Counted from the first letter of the stretch, positions 45,676-54,420 are shown. The stretch: 64,000 nucleotides of DNA from Umezawaea sp042738955 (GCF_042738955.1 NZ_JBHYHC010000018.1:41263-105262); one strand, 5' to 3'. The notes: generated by a model from the sequence alone, not told the origin. Program-made: numbers and translations.

Positions 45676-46716
45676 ATGAAGTTCCTCGTCATCACCCTCA
45701 TCACGCACACGCCCGACCCCCTCACCGGGGTGCTCAAGCCGACCACGGAGCGGTTGCGCGAAGTGGTGGACAACGCGGTCCTCGTCGAGGAGCTGGGGTT
45801 CGACGGGTACGGCGTCGGGGAACGGCACGAGCGGCCCTTCATCTCCTCGTCGCCGCCGGTGATGCTGAGCCACATCGCCGCCCGCACGTCGACCATCCGG
45901 CTGTTCACCGCCGTCACGACGTTGAGCCTGCTCGACCCGGTGCGGGCGTTCGAGGACTACGCGACGCTCGACCACCTCTCCGGCGGGCGGCTGGAGCTGA
46001 TGATCGGCAAGGGCAACGGGGCCGCGCAGGCCGAGCTGTTCCACGTCACGACCGAGGACCAGTGGGAGCGCAACCGCGAGGGCTACGAGCTGTTCCGGCG
46101 GCTGTGGCGCGAGGACGAGGTGACGTGGGAGGGGAAGTTCCGGCCGTCGCTGACCGACGCGGAGACGTGGCCGCGACCGTTGCAGCAGCCGATCCGGACG
46201 TGGCACGGCAGCGCGACGAGCCGCGACTCCGTGGAGCTGGCGGCGAAGTGGGGCGACCCGCTGTTCTCGGCGAACGTGACGAACCCGATCGAGCCGTACG
46301 CCGAGCTGATCGCCCACTACCGCGAGCGGTGGGCGTTCCACGGGCACGACCCGGCGGACGCGATCGTGGGCGCGGGCAGCGCGGGCTACTACGCGGCGAA
46401 GACGTCGCAGGAGGCGGTCGACAAGTTCCGGCCGATCTTCGAGTCGCGGCTGGCCACGCAGACCAAGCTGGGCCTCCAGCCGGTGTTCACCACCGTCGAG
46501 GACCTGGTGGAGCGCAGCTCGGCGCTGATCGGCAGCCCGGAGCAGATCGTCGACAAGGTCCACCGCTACCACGAGCGGTTCGGCCACGAGGTGCTGCACA
46601 TCTCCGCCGACCGCGACGGGCTGACGGACCGCGAGCACCGGGAGACGCTGGAGCTGTTCCAGACCGACATCGCCCCGGTGCTGCGCCGCGAACTGCCCAG
46701 CCGCGACCTCTGGTGA
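45676..46716 (+). CDS. LLM-class flavin-dependent oxidoreductase
   Basis: This 346-residue luciferase-like TIM-barrel protein has GFDGYGVGERHERPFISSSPPVML (split near residue 55), IRLFTAVTTLSLLDPVRAFEDYA and LDHLSGGRLELMIGKGNG. These are typical of the class that includes alkanal monooxygenase-like actinomycete enzymes. It ends with SPEQIVDKVHRYHERFGHEVLHIS (split). Coenzyme FMN or F420 unknown. ATG with AAGGGAGG. It may share a transcript with the MFS gene 81 bp upstream. Confidence 0.9.
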   Translation: MKFLVITLITHTPDPLTGVLKPTTERLREVVDNAVLVEELGFDGYGVGERHERPFISSSPPVMLSHIAARTSTIRLFTAVTTLSLLDPVRAFEDYATLDHLSGGRLELMIGKGNGAAQAELFHVTTEDQWERNREGYELFRRLWREDEVTWEGKFRPSLTDAETWPRPLQQPIRTWHGSATSRDSVELAAKWGDPLFSANVTNPIEPYAELIAHYRERWAFHGHDPADAIVGAGSAGYYAAKTSQEAVDKFRPIFESRLATQTKLGLQPVFTTVEDLVERSSALIGSPEQIVDKVHRYHERFGHEVLHISADRDGLTDREHRETLELFQTDIAPVLRRELPSRDLW

Positions 46717-46720
46717 CGCG

Positions 46721-47491
46721 CTAGCGCGGCTTCAGCTCCCCGGCCTCCACGGCGACCGCCAGCTCGTTGCCCTCCGGCGGCCGGGGGCAGGTGCCGAAGG
46801 GGGAGAAGGCGAACGGCATGTTGGTCGCCCGGTTGAAGTCCAGGACCGCGCGACCGTCGTGCAGCGCGGCGGACAACGACCGCCACGGGGCCGTGGACGT
46901 GCCGCTGGTGGCGTCGCTGAACCGGAAGTCGACGCTGTCGCCGTCGCGGGACGCGGCCACCCGCTGCTCCACGCCCGCGAGCGTGAAGACCAGCTCACCG
47001 TCCACAGTGGTCTCCTGCTTCAGGCCGGGCTGGGCGGTGCCGACCACCTCGGTGCGGGGCGCGGGGAAGGGGTGGAACTCGGCGTCGACCACGAAGTCCG
47101 GCCGCACGGCGAACGCGGGCACGCCGGTGAACGCCGTGCGGGTGGGGGAGTGGGGGTCGCGGGGCCGCAGGGCGTACCGGCCGGACCGCAGGGCGACCTC
47201 CACGTACACGCCGCCCGCGGTCGCGAGGATCTTGGAGCCCTGCTCGGCCACGGTGAGCGAGGCGGTTCCGTCGAGCACGGCGCCGTCGACCTCCAGACCT
47301 TCGGCGGCGGTCGCGGTCACCTGCGCCGCGTCGCCGTCGACGACCCACTCGCCCGGCACGCCGGGGAACCGCCGGGGCGTCCCGTCCAGCCACAGCAGGC
47401 CGGTGAGGCTCAACCAGCCGTGGGGCTGCCGGAGCACGGCTTCCCGGCGGCGGTGCCAGTCGGCCCAGGAGGTCTCAAGATCCGTGGTCAT
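46721..47491 (-). CDS. DUF1684-family protein
   Basis: This 256-residue soluble protein has the DUF1684 hallmarks: WADWHRRREAVLRQPHGWLSLTGLLWL at the N-terminus (split), the central YALRPRDPHSPTRTAF, and the C-terminal LDFNRATNMPFAFSPFGTCPRPPEGNEL with conserved PC-P residues. The function of this widespread family is not established. ATG at 47491. It is convergent with the LLM gene, four bases apart. Confidence 0.88.
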   Translation of the reverse strand: MTTDLETSWADWHRRREAVLRQPHGWLSLTGLLWLDGTPRRFPGVPGEWVVDGDAAQVTATAAEGLEVDGAVLDGTASLTVAEQGSKILATAGGVYVEVALRSGRYALRPRDPHSPTRTAFTGVPAFAVRPDFVVDAEFHPFPAPRTEVVGTAQPGLKQETTVDGELVFTLAGVEQRVAASRDGDSVDFRFSDATSGTSTAPWRSLSAALHDGRAVLDFNRATNMPFAFSPFGTCPRPPEGNELAVAVEAGELKPR

Positions 47492-47537
47492 GCCTGGGCA
47501 ACGCCGTGGACGGCGAGGGGATTCCACGGGCCGGAAA

Positions 47538-47577
47538 CGACGGTGGGGGGTGTGGCGAACCACACCCCCCACCGTCG
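47538..47577 (-). terminator. Very strong terminator of the DEAD-box helicase
   Basis: CGACGGTGGGGGGTGTGG (47538-47555) pairs perfectly over 18 bp with CCACACCCCCCACCGTCG (47560-47577); the loop is CGAA. It starts nine bases after the helicase stop, on the leftward transcript. Confidence 0.9.
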
Positions 47578-47586
47578 AGCACGGGA

Positions 47587-49299
47587 TCAGGCCAGCTGGT
47601 CGCGCTCCAGGCGCACGGACACCTTGCGGCCCTTGACCGTCGCGCCGCGCAGCGCCACGATCACCGACTGCGCCACCGACTCGGGGACCTCGACCAGCGA
47701 GAACCGGTCCGCGATCTCGATCGCGCCGATGTCGCGGCCCTTGAGCTTCGCCTCACCGGCGATGGCGCCGACGAGGTCCTGCGGGCGGATGCCCGCGCTG
47801 CGGCCCGCGCCGAAGAACAACCGGGTCATGCCCGCCGTGGGCGTGCGCGGACGGCGTTCGCGCCGGTTGCCCGGCTCCGCCGACCCGCGACCCGGCCGGT
47901 CGCGGTCGATCCGCGCCGACACGTCCGGGATCTCTTCCTCTTCGGTCGCCGCGGCACCGGAGGCCTCGTGGGCCAGCTTCACGGCGGCGAGCGCGATCTC
48001 CATGAGGTCGAAGTCGTCGGTCAGCGTCTCCACGACCACGCGGAAGCCCTCGAGGTCGTCCTCGAGCAGCGACTCGTGCAGCGCGGCCCGCGTCAGCTCC
48101 AGGCGACGGGCCCGCAGGTCCGCGACCGTGGGGACCTTCTCGACCGGGATGCGCTGCTTGGTGACCCGCTCGATGGTCTTCAGCATGCCGTGCTCGCGCG
48201 GCTCGACCAGCGTGATCGCCACGCCCTCGCGGCCCGCGCGGCCGACCCGGCCGATGCGGTGCACGTACGACTCCGGCGCGGAGGGCACGTTGTAGTTCAC
48301 GACGTGCGTGAGCTGCTCGATGTCCAGGCCGCGCGCGGCCACGTCCGTGGCGACGAGCAGGTCGGCGGTGCCGTTGCGCAGTCGGCCCATGACCCGGTCG
48401 CGCTGCTCCTGGCTGATGCCGCCGTGCAGCGACTCCGCGCGGTAGCCGCGGCCGTTGAGGGTCTCGGTCAGCTGGTCGACCTCGTCGCGGGTGCGGCAGA
48501 AGACGATCGCGGCAGTGGGGGCCTCGACGTCCAGCACGCGGCCGAGCGCGGCGGGCTTGTGCGCGCGCGGCACGATGTACGCGCTCTGCCGGACGCGGGG
48601 GGCCTCGCCGGGCGCGGTCTGCTCGCGCCCGATCGTGATCCGCACCGGGTCCTTCAGGTGCTGGCGGGCCAGCTTGTCGATGCGCGGCGGCATCGTCGCG
48701 GAGAACAGCACCGTCTGCCGCTCGGACGGGGTCTCCTGGAGGATCGACTCGATGTCCTCCGCGAAGCCCATGTCCAGCATCTCGTCGGCCTCGTCGAGGA
48801 CGACGATCTGGAGGCTGTCCAGCTTCAGGGTGCCGCGACCGATGTGGTCGATGGCGCGGCCGGGCGTGGCGACGACGACGTCGATGCCCCGCTCCAGCGC
48901 CTGGAGCTGACGGCCGATGGGCTGGCCGCCGTAGATCGGCAGCACCCGCGCGCCCAGGTCGCGGCCGTACTTGTGGATGGCCTCGCACACCTGCACCGCG
49001 AGTTCGCGGGTCGGCACGAGCACCAGGGCGAGCGGAGCGGTCGTGCGGCTCCGCGTCTCGGTCAGCTTCTGCAGCACCGGCAGCGCGAACGCGGCGGTCT
49101 TGCCCGTGCCCGTCGCCGCCTGGCCCAGCAGGTCCTTGCCTTCGAGCAGGGGCGGGATCGCCTCGCGCTGGATCGGGGTCGGCTCTTCGTAGCCGAGGGT
49201 CGTCAACGCCTTGAGGAGTTCGGGGCGCAGCGCCAGATCGGCGAACGTCGTCCTGTCCTCGGTCGCGTCGTCGGCCACGTCGGTCACTTCGGGGGTCAT
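47587..49299 (-). CDS. deaD: DEAD-box RNA helicase (CsdA/DeaD type)
   Basis: This 570-residue helicase has all motifs: Q (PTPIQ), I (ATGTGKT), Ia (PTRELA), Ib (TPGR), II (DEAD), III (SAT), IV (IVFCRT), V (ATDVAARGLD) and VI (HRIGRVGRAG). After the two RecA-like domains (to about 370) come a DeaD dimerisation-type helical segment and, from about 490, a DbpA-like RNA-binding domain (FFGAGRSAGIRPQDLVGAIA). It unwinds structured RNA in ribosome assembly or cold stress. ATG at 49299 with GAGGAGC. It ends at the 18-bp terminator. Confidence 0.95.
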   Translation of the reverse strand: MTPEVTDVADDATEDRTTFADLALRPELLKALTTLGYEEPTPIQREAIPPLLEGKDLLGQAATGTGKTAAFALPVLQKLTETRSRTTAPLALVLVPTRELAVQVCEAIHKYGRDLGARVLPIYGGQPIGRQLQALERGIDVVVATPGRAIDHIGRGTLKLDSLQIVVLDEADEMLDMGFAEDIESILQETPSERQTVLFSATMPPRIDKLARQHLKDPVRITIGREQTAPGEAPRVRQSAYIVPRAHKPAALGRVLDVEAPTAAIVFCRTRDEVDQLTETLNGRGYRAESLHGGISQEQRDRVMGRLRNGTADLLVATDVAARGLDIEQLTHVVNYNVPSAPESYVHRIGRVGRAGREGVAITLVEPREHGMLKTIERVTKQRIPVEKVPTVADLRARRLELTRAALHESLLEDDLEGFRVVVETLTDDFDLMEIALAAVKLAHEASGAAATEEEEIPDVSARIDRDRPGRGSAEPGNRRERRPRTPTAGMTRLFFGAGRSAGIRPQDLVGAIAGEAKLKGRDIGAIEIADRFSLVEVPESVAQSVIVALRGATVKGRKVSVRLERDQLA

Positions 49300-49365
49300 G
49301 CGCAAGCTCCTCGTTCCAGGTCCGATCAACTGTGGCGGACCGGCCGAGTTCTGCTCGGCGAGAGT

Positions 49366-49725
49366 TCAGGCCAACCGGCGCCTACCTGCGAAACCGAGGT
49401 CGAGACGGTGGTACCAACTCAGCTCGGTGTCGCCTTCCAACCAGCACAGCAGCACCGGCGCGCCGTCAAGGTCCGAGGGGAAGTCTACGAGGAGAGGTGC
49501 GAACCCCTTGAGTTCGGCCCCTGTCTGCTGCACCCGCGTGAGCAGATCGTCCAGCTCAGCCTGCGCGGCCTTCCACTCGGGAAGGCCTCCCAGACCGGAC
49601 GGTTCACCGTGCCCGACGGCGTGGGCCAGCTCGGCCGCGTCGGCCCTGAGGGCGACGATCCGGTGGAGGGTGGGGAGGAGGTTCCGGAGCTCGGACCGGG
49701 CTTCCTCGAGGGTGAAGAGGGACAT
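49366..49725 (-). CDS. DUF2203-family protein
   Basis: This 119-residue protein starts MSLFTLEEARSELRNLLPTL. It has the helical middle ELDDLLTRVQQTGAELKG and the conserved end GFAPLLVDFPSDLDGAPVLLCW, then ELSWYHRLDLGFAGRR. This is the DUF2203 pattern, in which GxxxxVxFP and CW-xGE-x4-HD/W are conserved. Function unknown. ATG at 49725. Sixty-six bases separate it from the helicase; co-transcription is possible. Confidence 0.85.
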   Translation of the reverse strand: MSLFTLEEARSELRNLLPTLHRIVALRADAAELAHAVGHGEPSGLGGLPEWKAAQAELDDLLTRVQQTGAELKGFAPLLVDFPSDLDGAPVLLCWLEGDTELSWYHRLDLGFAGRRRLA

Positions 49726-50477
49726 GGGGGAAGTGTGGCGGGTTCACCTGAACCGGTGACCGAGGTGGGGGATTCAGGGGCCGGAACTGTCGGACCCCAG
49801 TACTAGCGTGTGTGTCGGGGGGCGCTCACTTCCGGGGGACCTCTGGGTGGCGTCGGCCTGGTCGCGGCGACCGCGCCTCCGAGCCCGCCCGCGACCGGAC
49901 CGCCGCGCCACCCCGCGCTCTCATGAAAAACTCTCGGTTTTCCTCTCGTGGCGACTACCCCTGGTACGTGCCCGCGATGTGGATACGCCCAATCGGGGGT
50001 TAACACTCACCGACGTCGTGACTAATTGACTGTTGACGCCTTCACCGTTGACCCTGCGGTCGCCCCTGAGGTTCGGTGTCACGAAGTGCCAGAAACAGGT
50101 TGCGGTATCAACAAGAAAAGCCCCTCGACCTTCGCGAGAAGGAGCCCCGGTCAAACCGGGAATTACTTCCTGGGGAATCCCGAAGGTCATTCCGAGCATC
50201 CGTCGGTTCCCGGCCTCGGCGACCGCCGTGCCAACCTGGCCGAGTGGTCGAACACCCTCTCCTCGCCCCGGACAACGGCCCGGAATGCTCCGCATCCCCG
50301 CTATAGCACTTCTATACTCCGCCTGTCCGCCGAAAGACGTGTTCTGCATTGATCGTTCTCCCGCTACGGTGCGATCGAACACCTTCCCGAAACCCGTTCC
50401 CGGCGCCTGGAACCGCGACCGCCCCCCGCGTCCCGGAGCCGTTCCGCGGGCGGGGGCGACGGACGATCGGGGCGGAT
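49726..50477. other. Long intergenic region upstream of Lsr2-like gene
   Basis: About 750 bp have no convincing gene; several short overlapping frames on both strands lack ribosome sites and family resemblance. It contains three TTGAC elements (50026, 50033, 50048; the outer two 22 bp apart) and a CCCGGT-CAA-ACCGGG hairpin (50146-50160). The region probably holds the promoter of the Lsr2-like gene and marks the left edge of the biosynthetic cluster. Confidence 0.5.
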
Positions 50478-50864
50478 GTGGGGCACGAGGGCACCGTCGG
50501 CTACCTGGACGGCAGCAGGGGAGACGGCGTGGTGACCGTTCTGTTCGGGTTGGACGGTGTGTCGTTCGAGGTCGATCTGACGCCCGTCGACGCCGCGCGG
50601 CTGCGGGAGTTCCTCGGGAGGTATGCGGTTCGCGGGCGGTTGGTCCTGCGGGAAGCCGAACCCGTGGTCCGGGAGCGGCGGGCGGCCACCGTGCGCAGCC
50701 TTGACGTGGAGGAACTCCGGGCGGTGCGGGTGTGGGCGCGCGGGCGGGGGTTCAGCGTCCCGGATCGTGGGCGGCTGTCCGAAGCAGTGCTCAGTGCCTA
50801 TGGCGAGGCGCACCCGAATGCTTTCGCGGGGCGGCGCGTGCACCGCGAAAGATTGTGGAACTGA
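50478..50864 (+). CDS. Lsr2-like nucleoid-associated protein
   Basis: This protein is about 128 residues. The N-terminal half (GTVGYLDGSRGDGVVTVLFGLDGVSFEVDLTPVDAARLREFL, split) is the Lsr2 oligomerisation domain, though some residues shorter at its start than usual. The C-terminal part AVRVWARGRGFSVPDRGRLSEAVLSAY has the Lsr2 DNA-binding helix pair with the RGR minor-groove clamp. Lsr2 silences AT-rich and horizontally acquired DNA; paralogues inside or next to antibiotic clusters often tune them. Start is the GTG at 50478; upstream in-frame codons lack similarity. It lies just upstream of two SARP activators, which could oppose it. Confidence 0.8.
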   Translation: MGHEGTVGYLDGSRGDGVVTVLFGLDGVSFEVDLTPVDAARLREFLGRYAVRGRLVLREAEPVVRERRAATVRSLDVEELRAVRVWARGRGFSVPDRGRLSEAVLSAYGEAHPNAFAGRRVHRERLWN

Positions 50865-51234
50865 GCGGTAACATAAGTCGTGGATACGTCTCGGATGGCC
50901 ATCGTGGCTGGTACGGGGCTCGCGGTGAACATCCGCCTGACTGCTGTTGCAGTACGTTAGTTCTCGCGCAAGGTCCAGCGGACTGCTCCGTTCGGCCGCA
51001 TACCGCGCGCGTCCCCCCGGTGCGAGCCAAATGATATTTCCCCCCATCGTGTCCATCTAGGCAACATGTGATCGCTTTAACAAGGGCTATTCCAGGCTGT
51101 CGTTCGTTGATCGACGGCCTGGATTACCGTGCTCTACCACCGCCCGCGTGCCAAGCAGAGGTCCGCTGGAGGTAAAGACAGGTTGAACGGCGAAGTACAC
51201 CTTCGCACCGCCGAGGGACTTGGGGGTCCTGGCC
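50865..51234 (+). promoter_or_regulatory. SARP gene leader and promoter region with hairpin
   Basis: These 370 bp before the first SARP gene have relatively AT-rich patches (around 51030-51090). A hairpin CCAGGCTGTCG / CGACGGCCTGG (51092-51102 with 51112-51122, one T-G wobble) lies 113 bp before the ATG. A purine-rich GGAGGT at 51170-51175 is followed by a TTG frame that resembles nothing, so it is not called. Likely the regulatory entry point of the cluster. Confidence 0.45.
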
Positions 51235-51993
51235 ATGCAGATTCAGATTCTGGGTGCCGTCGCGCTCGCACACGGAGACCGACGGATCGGAGTCGCTGCC
51301 CGGCAGGTACGCACGCTTCTCGCCTTGCTCGCGCTCTCTCCAGGAACCCCGGTCCCGTTCGACCGGTTGGTGGAGGAGTTGTGGGCCGGAAAAACCATGG
51401 GCAACGCGCGGAACGCACTTCAGGCGAATGTGGTGCGGCTGCGAAAATTGTTGGAAGGAGTAGTGGACCGACCAGGTGACGAACTCGTCCGCACATTGGG
51501 CAGTGGTTACGTGCTCGACGTCGACGCCGATTCCATCGACGCCTACCGCTTCCGCGACCTGGCCGATCTCGGGTCCAGCTGCGTGACCCGCAGGCCCGCC
51601 GAGGCCATCGACCTGCTGGAGCGGGCGCTGCGGCTGTGGCGCGGCCCCGCCCTGTTCGACGTCGGCGACGGGCTCCGCTTCCGGATCGAGGCGGCGCGGC
51701 TCGACGAGCGCAGGCTCAGCGCCCGCGAGGACCTCATCGCGGCCAAGCTCGCCAACGGCGAGGACCGCGGGGTCGTCTCCGAGCTCAAGCAGCTCGCCGC
51801 CGAGTACCCCGAGCGGGAGCGCTTCAGCGAGCAGCTCATGGTCGCCCTCTACCGCAACGGGCGGCAGACCGAGGCCCTCGACGTGTTCCACCACACCCGC
51901 AAGCGGCTCGCCGCGGAGCTCGGCCTTGAACCGGGTCACGCGCTGCGCGAGCTGTACCAGGCGATCCTCGTCCACGACCAGGTCCTGCTGTGA
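51235..51993 (+). CDS. SARP-family transcriptional activator
   Basis: This 252-residue regulator has an N-terminal OmpR-type winged helix (QILGAVALAHGDRRIGVAARQVRTLLALLAL, split; LQANVVRLRKLLEG; LVRTLGSGYVLDV) and a C-terminal BTAD domain (about 100-250: AYRFRDLADLG, LERALRLWRGPALFD, ERERFSEQLMVALYRNGRQTEALDVF). Both halves are those of ActII-orf4/DnrI-type SARPs, which activate antibiotic clusters by binding direct repeats near the -35. ATG at 51235 after GGGGGT. The second SARP overlaps its stop. Confidence 0.93.
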   Translation: MQIQILGAVALAHGDRRIGVAARQVRTLLALLALSPGTPVPFDRLVEELWAGKTMGNARNALQANVVRLRKLLEGVVDRPGDELVRTLGSGYVLDVDADSIDAYRFRDLADLGSSCVTRRPAEAIDLLERALRLWRGPALFDVGDGLRFRIEAARLDERRLSAREDLIAAKLANGEDRGVVSELKQLAAEYPERERFSEQLMVALYRNGRQTEALDVFHHTRKRLAAELGLEPGHALRELYQAILVHDQVLL

Positions 51994-52820
51994 CCGCGAA
52001 CGGTCGTCCGACGTCGCTGTTCGCCGCTCAGAGGGGTGTGAGTCCGTTGCTGGAGTTCCGGGTGCTGGGGCCGGTCGAGGTGCTGAACGACGGGGAGGAG
52101 GTGCCGCTGGACGGCTCGAAGCCGCGCACCGTGCTCGCCGCGCTGCTGCTCGCCGACAACGGGACGGTCTCCGACACGGAGATGAGCGACTTCCTGTGGG
52201 GCCACCACCCGCCCGCCACGTTCAACGCGCAGATCTACACCTACGTGTCGAGGCTGCGCAAAACACTGCTCCACGAGGTCGGCATAACGCGGCGTTCCCG
52301 CGGTTACGACATCCGGCTGGGGAATTGCCGGTTCGACCTCTGGGAATTCGAGGAACAGGCCCGGCTCGGCCAGAGCGCCTTGGCCGCCGGACGATTCGAG
52401 GAATCCGCCGCATTGCTGCGCTCGGCGTTGTCGTCGTGGCGGGGACCGGCGCTGTCGGGCGTCTCCGAGCACCTGACCGACGCCGAGGGGCCGCGGTTGG
52501 AGGAGGCCCGCATCGCGGTGCTGGAGAGCCGCATCGAGGCCGACCTCGCGCTCGGCAGGCACGCCCAGCTGCTGCCCGAACTGACCCGCCTGGTGCGCAT
52601 GCACCCGTTGCAGGAACGGTTCCGCGCCCAGCTCATGACCACTTTCTACCGGTGCAACAGGCAGGCCGACGCCCTAGTGCTGTACGAGGAGGGCAGGCGC
52701 ATGCTCGCCGACGAGCTGGGCATCGACCCCGGTTCGCTGCTGCGCCAGGTGCACCTCGCGATCCTCACCGCCGACCCCGTGCTCCAGGTTCCGCACGCGC
52801 TGCGCGTCGGAGTGGGCTGA
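51990..52820 (+). CDS. Second SARP-family transcriptional activator
   Basis: This protein has up to 276 residues, a winged helix (LEFRVLGPVEVLNDGEEVPL; FNAQIYTYVSRLRKTL) and a BTAD domain (LWEFEEQARLGQSAL, LRSALSSWRGPALS, LQERFRAQLMTTFYRCNRQADALVLYEE split). Only about 35-40 percent of positions appear shared with the first SARP by eye, so this is an old pair rather than a fresh duplication. The GTG at 51990 overlaps the preceding stop (GTGA). A TTG at 52047, giving the usual MLEFR start behind GAGGGG, is an equally good choice. It lies 77 bp before the ACP gene it most likely activates. Confidence 0.9.
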   Translation: MTANGRPTSLFAAQRGVSPLLEFRVLGPVEVLNDGEEVPLDGSKPRTVLAALLLADNGTVSDTEMSDFLWGHHPPATFNAQIYTYVSRLRKTLLHEVGITRRSRGYDIRLGNCRFDLWEFEEQARLGQSALAAGRFEESAALLRSALSSWRGPALSGVSEHLTDAEGPRLEEARIAVLESRIEADLALGRHAQLLPELTRLVRMHPLQERFRAQLMTTFYRCNRQADALVLYEEGRRMLADELGIDPGSLLRQVHLAILTADPVLQVPHALRVGVG

Positions 52821-52826
52821 CCTCGC

Positions 52827-52844
52827 ACATAGGACAAATATAGG
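52827..52844 (+). promoter_or_regulatory. Candidate SARP box of the PKS operon
   Basis: ACATAGG (52827-52833) is followed by ATATAGG (52838-52844): a 7-bp direct repeat with exact 11-bp spacing, one helical turn. SARP activators typically bind such heptamer repeats at 11- or 22-bp spacing, upstream of a weak -10 element. A possible weak -10 is near 52854-52859. This is the only AT-rich stretch in the gap before the ACP gene. Confidence 0.6.
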
Positions 52845-52897
52845 CCGCGGTCGCAGTCTTTGAACGGTAGGAAAAAGCTGCGTCCGTGGAGGAAACA

Positions 52898-53170
52898 ATG
52901 ACCACTTCCCAGTCCGCCGTGACGATCGACGAAAACCAGAAGGCGCAGATCAAGGAAATCGTTTCCGAGATCCTGGAAATCGACCCGGCGGAGATGACCG
53001 ACACCAGCCTGTTCAAGGAGGACCACGACGCCGACAGCCTCGGCGCCATCGAGATCCTCTCCGCGCTGGAGCGCGCCTTCAGCGTCGAGATCGACCAGGC
53101 CGAGCTGACCCGCATGGTCAACCTCGAGGGCGTCATCGCCGTCGTGGCCGAAGCCGCAGCCGCCAAGTAG
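52898..53170 (+). CDS. Acyl carrier protein
   Basis: This 90-residue acidic carrier protein holds the growing chain on a phosphopantetheine arm attached to Ser47 in DADSLGAIEI. Helix II of the canonical DSL motif is intact (LGAIEILSALERAFSVEID), and the N-terminal helix (QKAQIKEIVSEILEID) is typical of ACPs. ATG after GGAGGAA. First gene of the nine-gene operon. A phosphopantetheinyl transferase and a malonyl-CoA:ACP transacylase are not present in the window and must come from elsewhere. Confidence 0.93.
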   Translation: MTTSQSAVTIDENQKAQIKEIVSEILEIDPAEMTDTSLFKEDHDADSLGAIEILSALERAFSVEIDQAELTRMVNLEGVIAVVAEAAAAK

Positions 53171-53196
53171 TCCCCTCGGCCCGGTTGGAGCAGACG

Positions 53197-54420
53197 ATGC
53201 ACGAAGAGCCCCGTCGAGTGGTGATCACCGGTCTGGGTGTGGTCACGAGCATCGGCATCGGCGTCACCGAGTTCCTGGCGGGCCTGCGGGCCGGTCGCAG
53301 CGGCGTCAAGCCGATCACGTCCTTCGACACCACCGGGTTCGCCCACGCCAACGGCGCCGAGATCGACGAGTTCGACCCGGCGGACTGGCTGGAGCGGGCG
53401 GACGCGGCGGAACTGGGCCGGGCGAGCCAGTTCTCGGCCGCCGCCGCGCGGATGGCCGTCGCCGACGCCGGCCTGTCGCTGGAGGAGGTGCGCGGCCGCC
53501 GGGCGCTGGTGTCGGTCGGCACCACCGACGCCGAGTCCCGCGACCTGGACAACCTGATCGGCGTCCAGCTCGAGCACGGGCCCGAGGGGCTCGACCCGGT
53601 CGTGGCGCGGCGCTCGACGGCGGGCAGGCTCTCCTCCAGCATCGTCCGCGAGCTGGGCCTGACCGACGTCGAGGCCGTGACGATCCCGACGGCGTGCGCG
53701 GCGGGCAACTACGCGATCGGCTACGGCTTCGACGCCATCCGCGACGGCGACGTGGACGTGTCGCTGTGCGGTGGCGCGGACGCCGTGTGCCGCAAGACGT
53801 TCACCGGGTTCTACCGGCTCGGCACCATCGCCCCCGAGGTGTGCCAGCCGTTCGAGCGCGACCGCAAGGGCATCCTCACCGGCGAGGGCGCGGGCATCCT
53901 CGTCATGGAGAGCCTGGACTCCGCGCTCGCGCGCGGCGCCCGGATCTACGCCGAGGTGCTCGGCTACGGCCTCAACTGCGACGCGAACCACCCGGTCGCG
54001 CCGGACCGCGACAGTCTGGCGCGGTGCATCGAGCTGGCCCACCGCAACGCCGGGGTCAAGCCGGAGGACGTCGACTTCATCTCCGCGCACGGCACCGGCA
54101 CGAAGGCCAACGACGTCACCGAGTCCGGCGCCATCCGGCAGGTGTTCCCGACCCCGCCGCCCACGATCTCGATCAAGGGCATGCTGGGCCACACCATGGG
54201 CGCGGCCAGCGCGCTCGCCTCGGCGGCCTGCGCGCTGGCGATCAAGGAGGGGTTCATCCCCCCGACGATCAACCACGACGTGACCGACCCCGAGTGCGGC
54301 GTCGACTGCGTGCCGAACGTGGCGCGCGAGGCGAGCCTCGACGTGGTGCAGAACAACGCGCTGGCGTTCGCGGGCAACAACGCCGTGCTCATCCTCGGCC
54401 GGTACCGGGACGCGGGCTGA
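53197..54420 (+). CDS. Beta-ketoacyl-ACP synthase (active KS of type II PKS)
   Basis: This 407-residue ketosynthase condenses malonyl-ACP with the growing chain. The full Cys-His-His triad is present: Cys167 in PTACAAGNYAIGYG, His298 in SAHGTGTKAND and His332 in MLGHTMGAASAL. Overall it is FabF-like (RRVVITGLGVVTSIG). It differs from aromatic-PKS KSalpha by position: its CLF partner is three genes away instead of next to it. ATG at 53197; an in-frame TTG 12 bases earlier is unlikely. The 3' end overlaps the hydrolase start (TGATG). Confidence 0.95.
   Translation: MHEEPRRVVITGLGVVTSIGIGVTEFLAGLRAGRSGVKPITSFDTTGFAHANGAEIDEFDPADWLERADAAELGRASQFSAAAARMAVADAGLSLEEVRGRRALVSVGTTDAESRDLDNLIGVQLEHGPEGLDPVVARRSTAGRLSSSIVRELGLTDVEAVTIPTACAAGNYAIGYGFDAIRDGDVDVSLCGGADAVCRKTFTGFYRLGTIAPEVCQPFERDRKGILTGEGAGILVMESLDSALARGARIYAEVLGYGLNCDANHPVAPDRDSLARCIELAHRNAGVKPEDVDFISAHGTGTKANDVTESGAIRQVFPTPPPTISIKGMLGHTMGAASALASAACALAIKEGFIPPTINHDVTDPECGVDCVPNVAREASLDVVQNNALAFAGNNAVLILGRYRDAG

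Noticed and set aside
49921..50382. A 153-residue minus-strand frame in the 750-bp gap
   Set aside because: Composition unlike neighbouring genes, no ribosome site or known motif.
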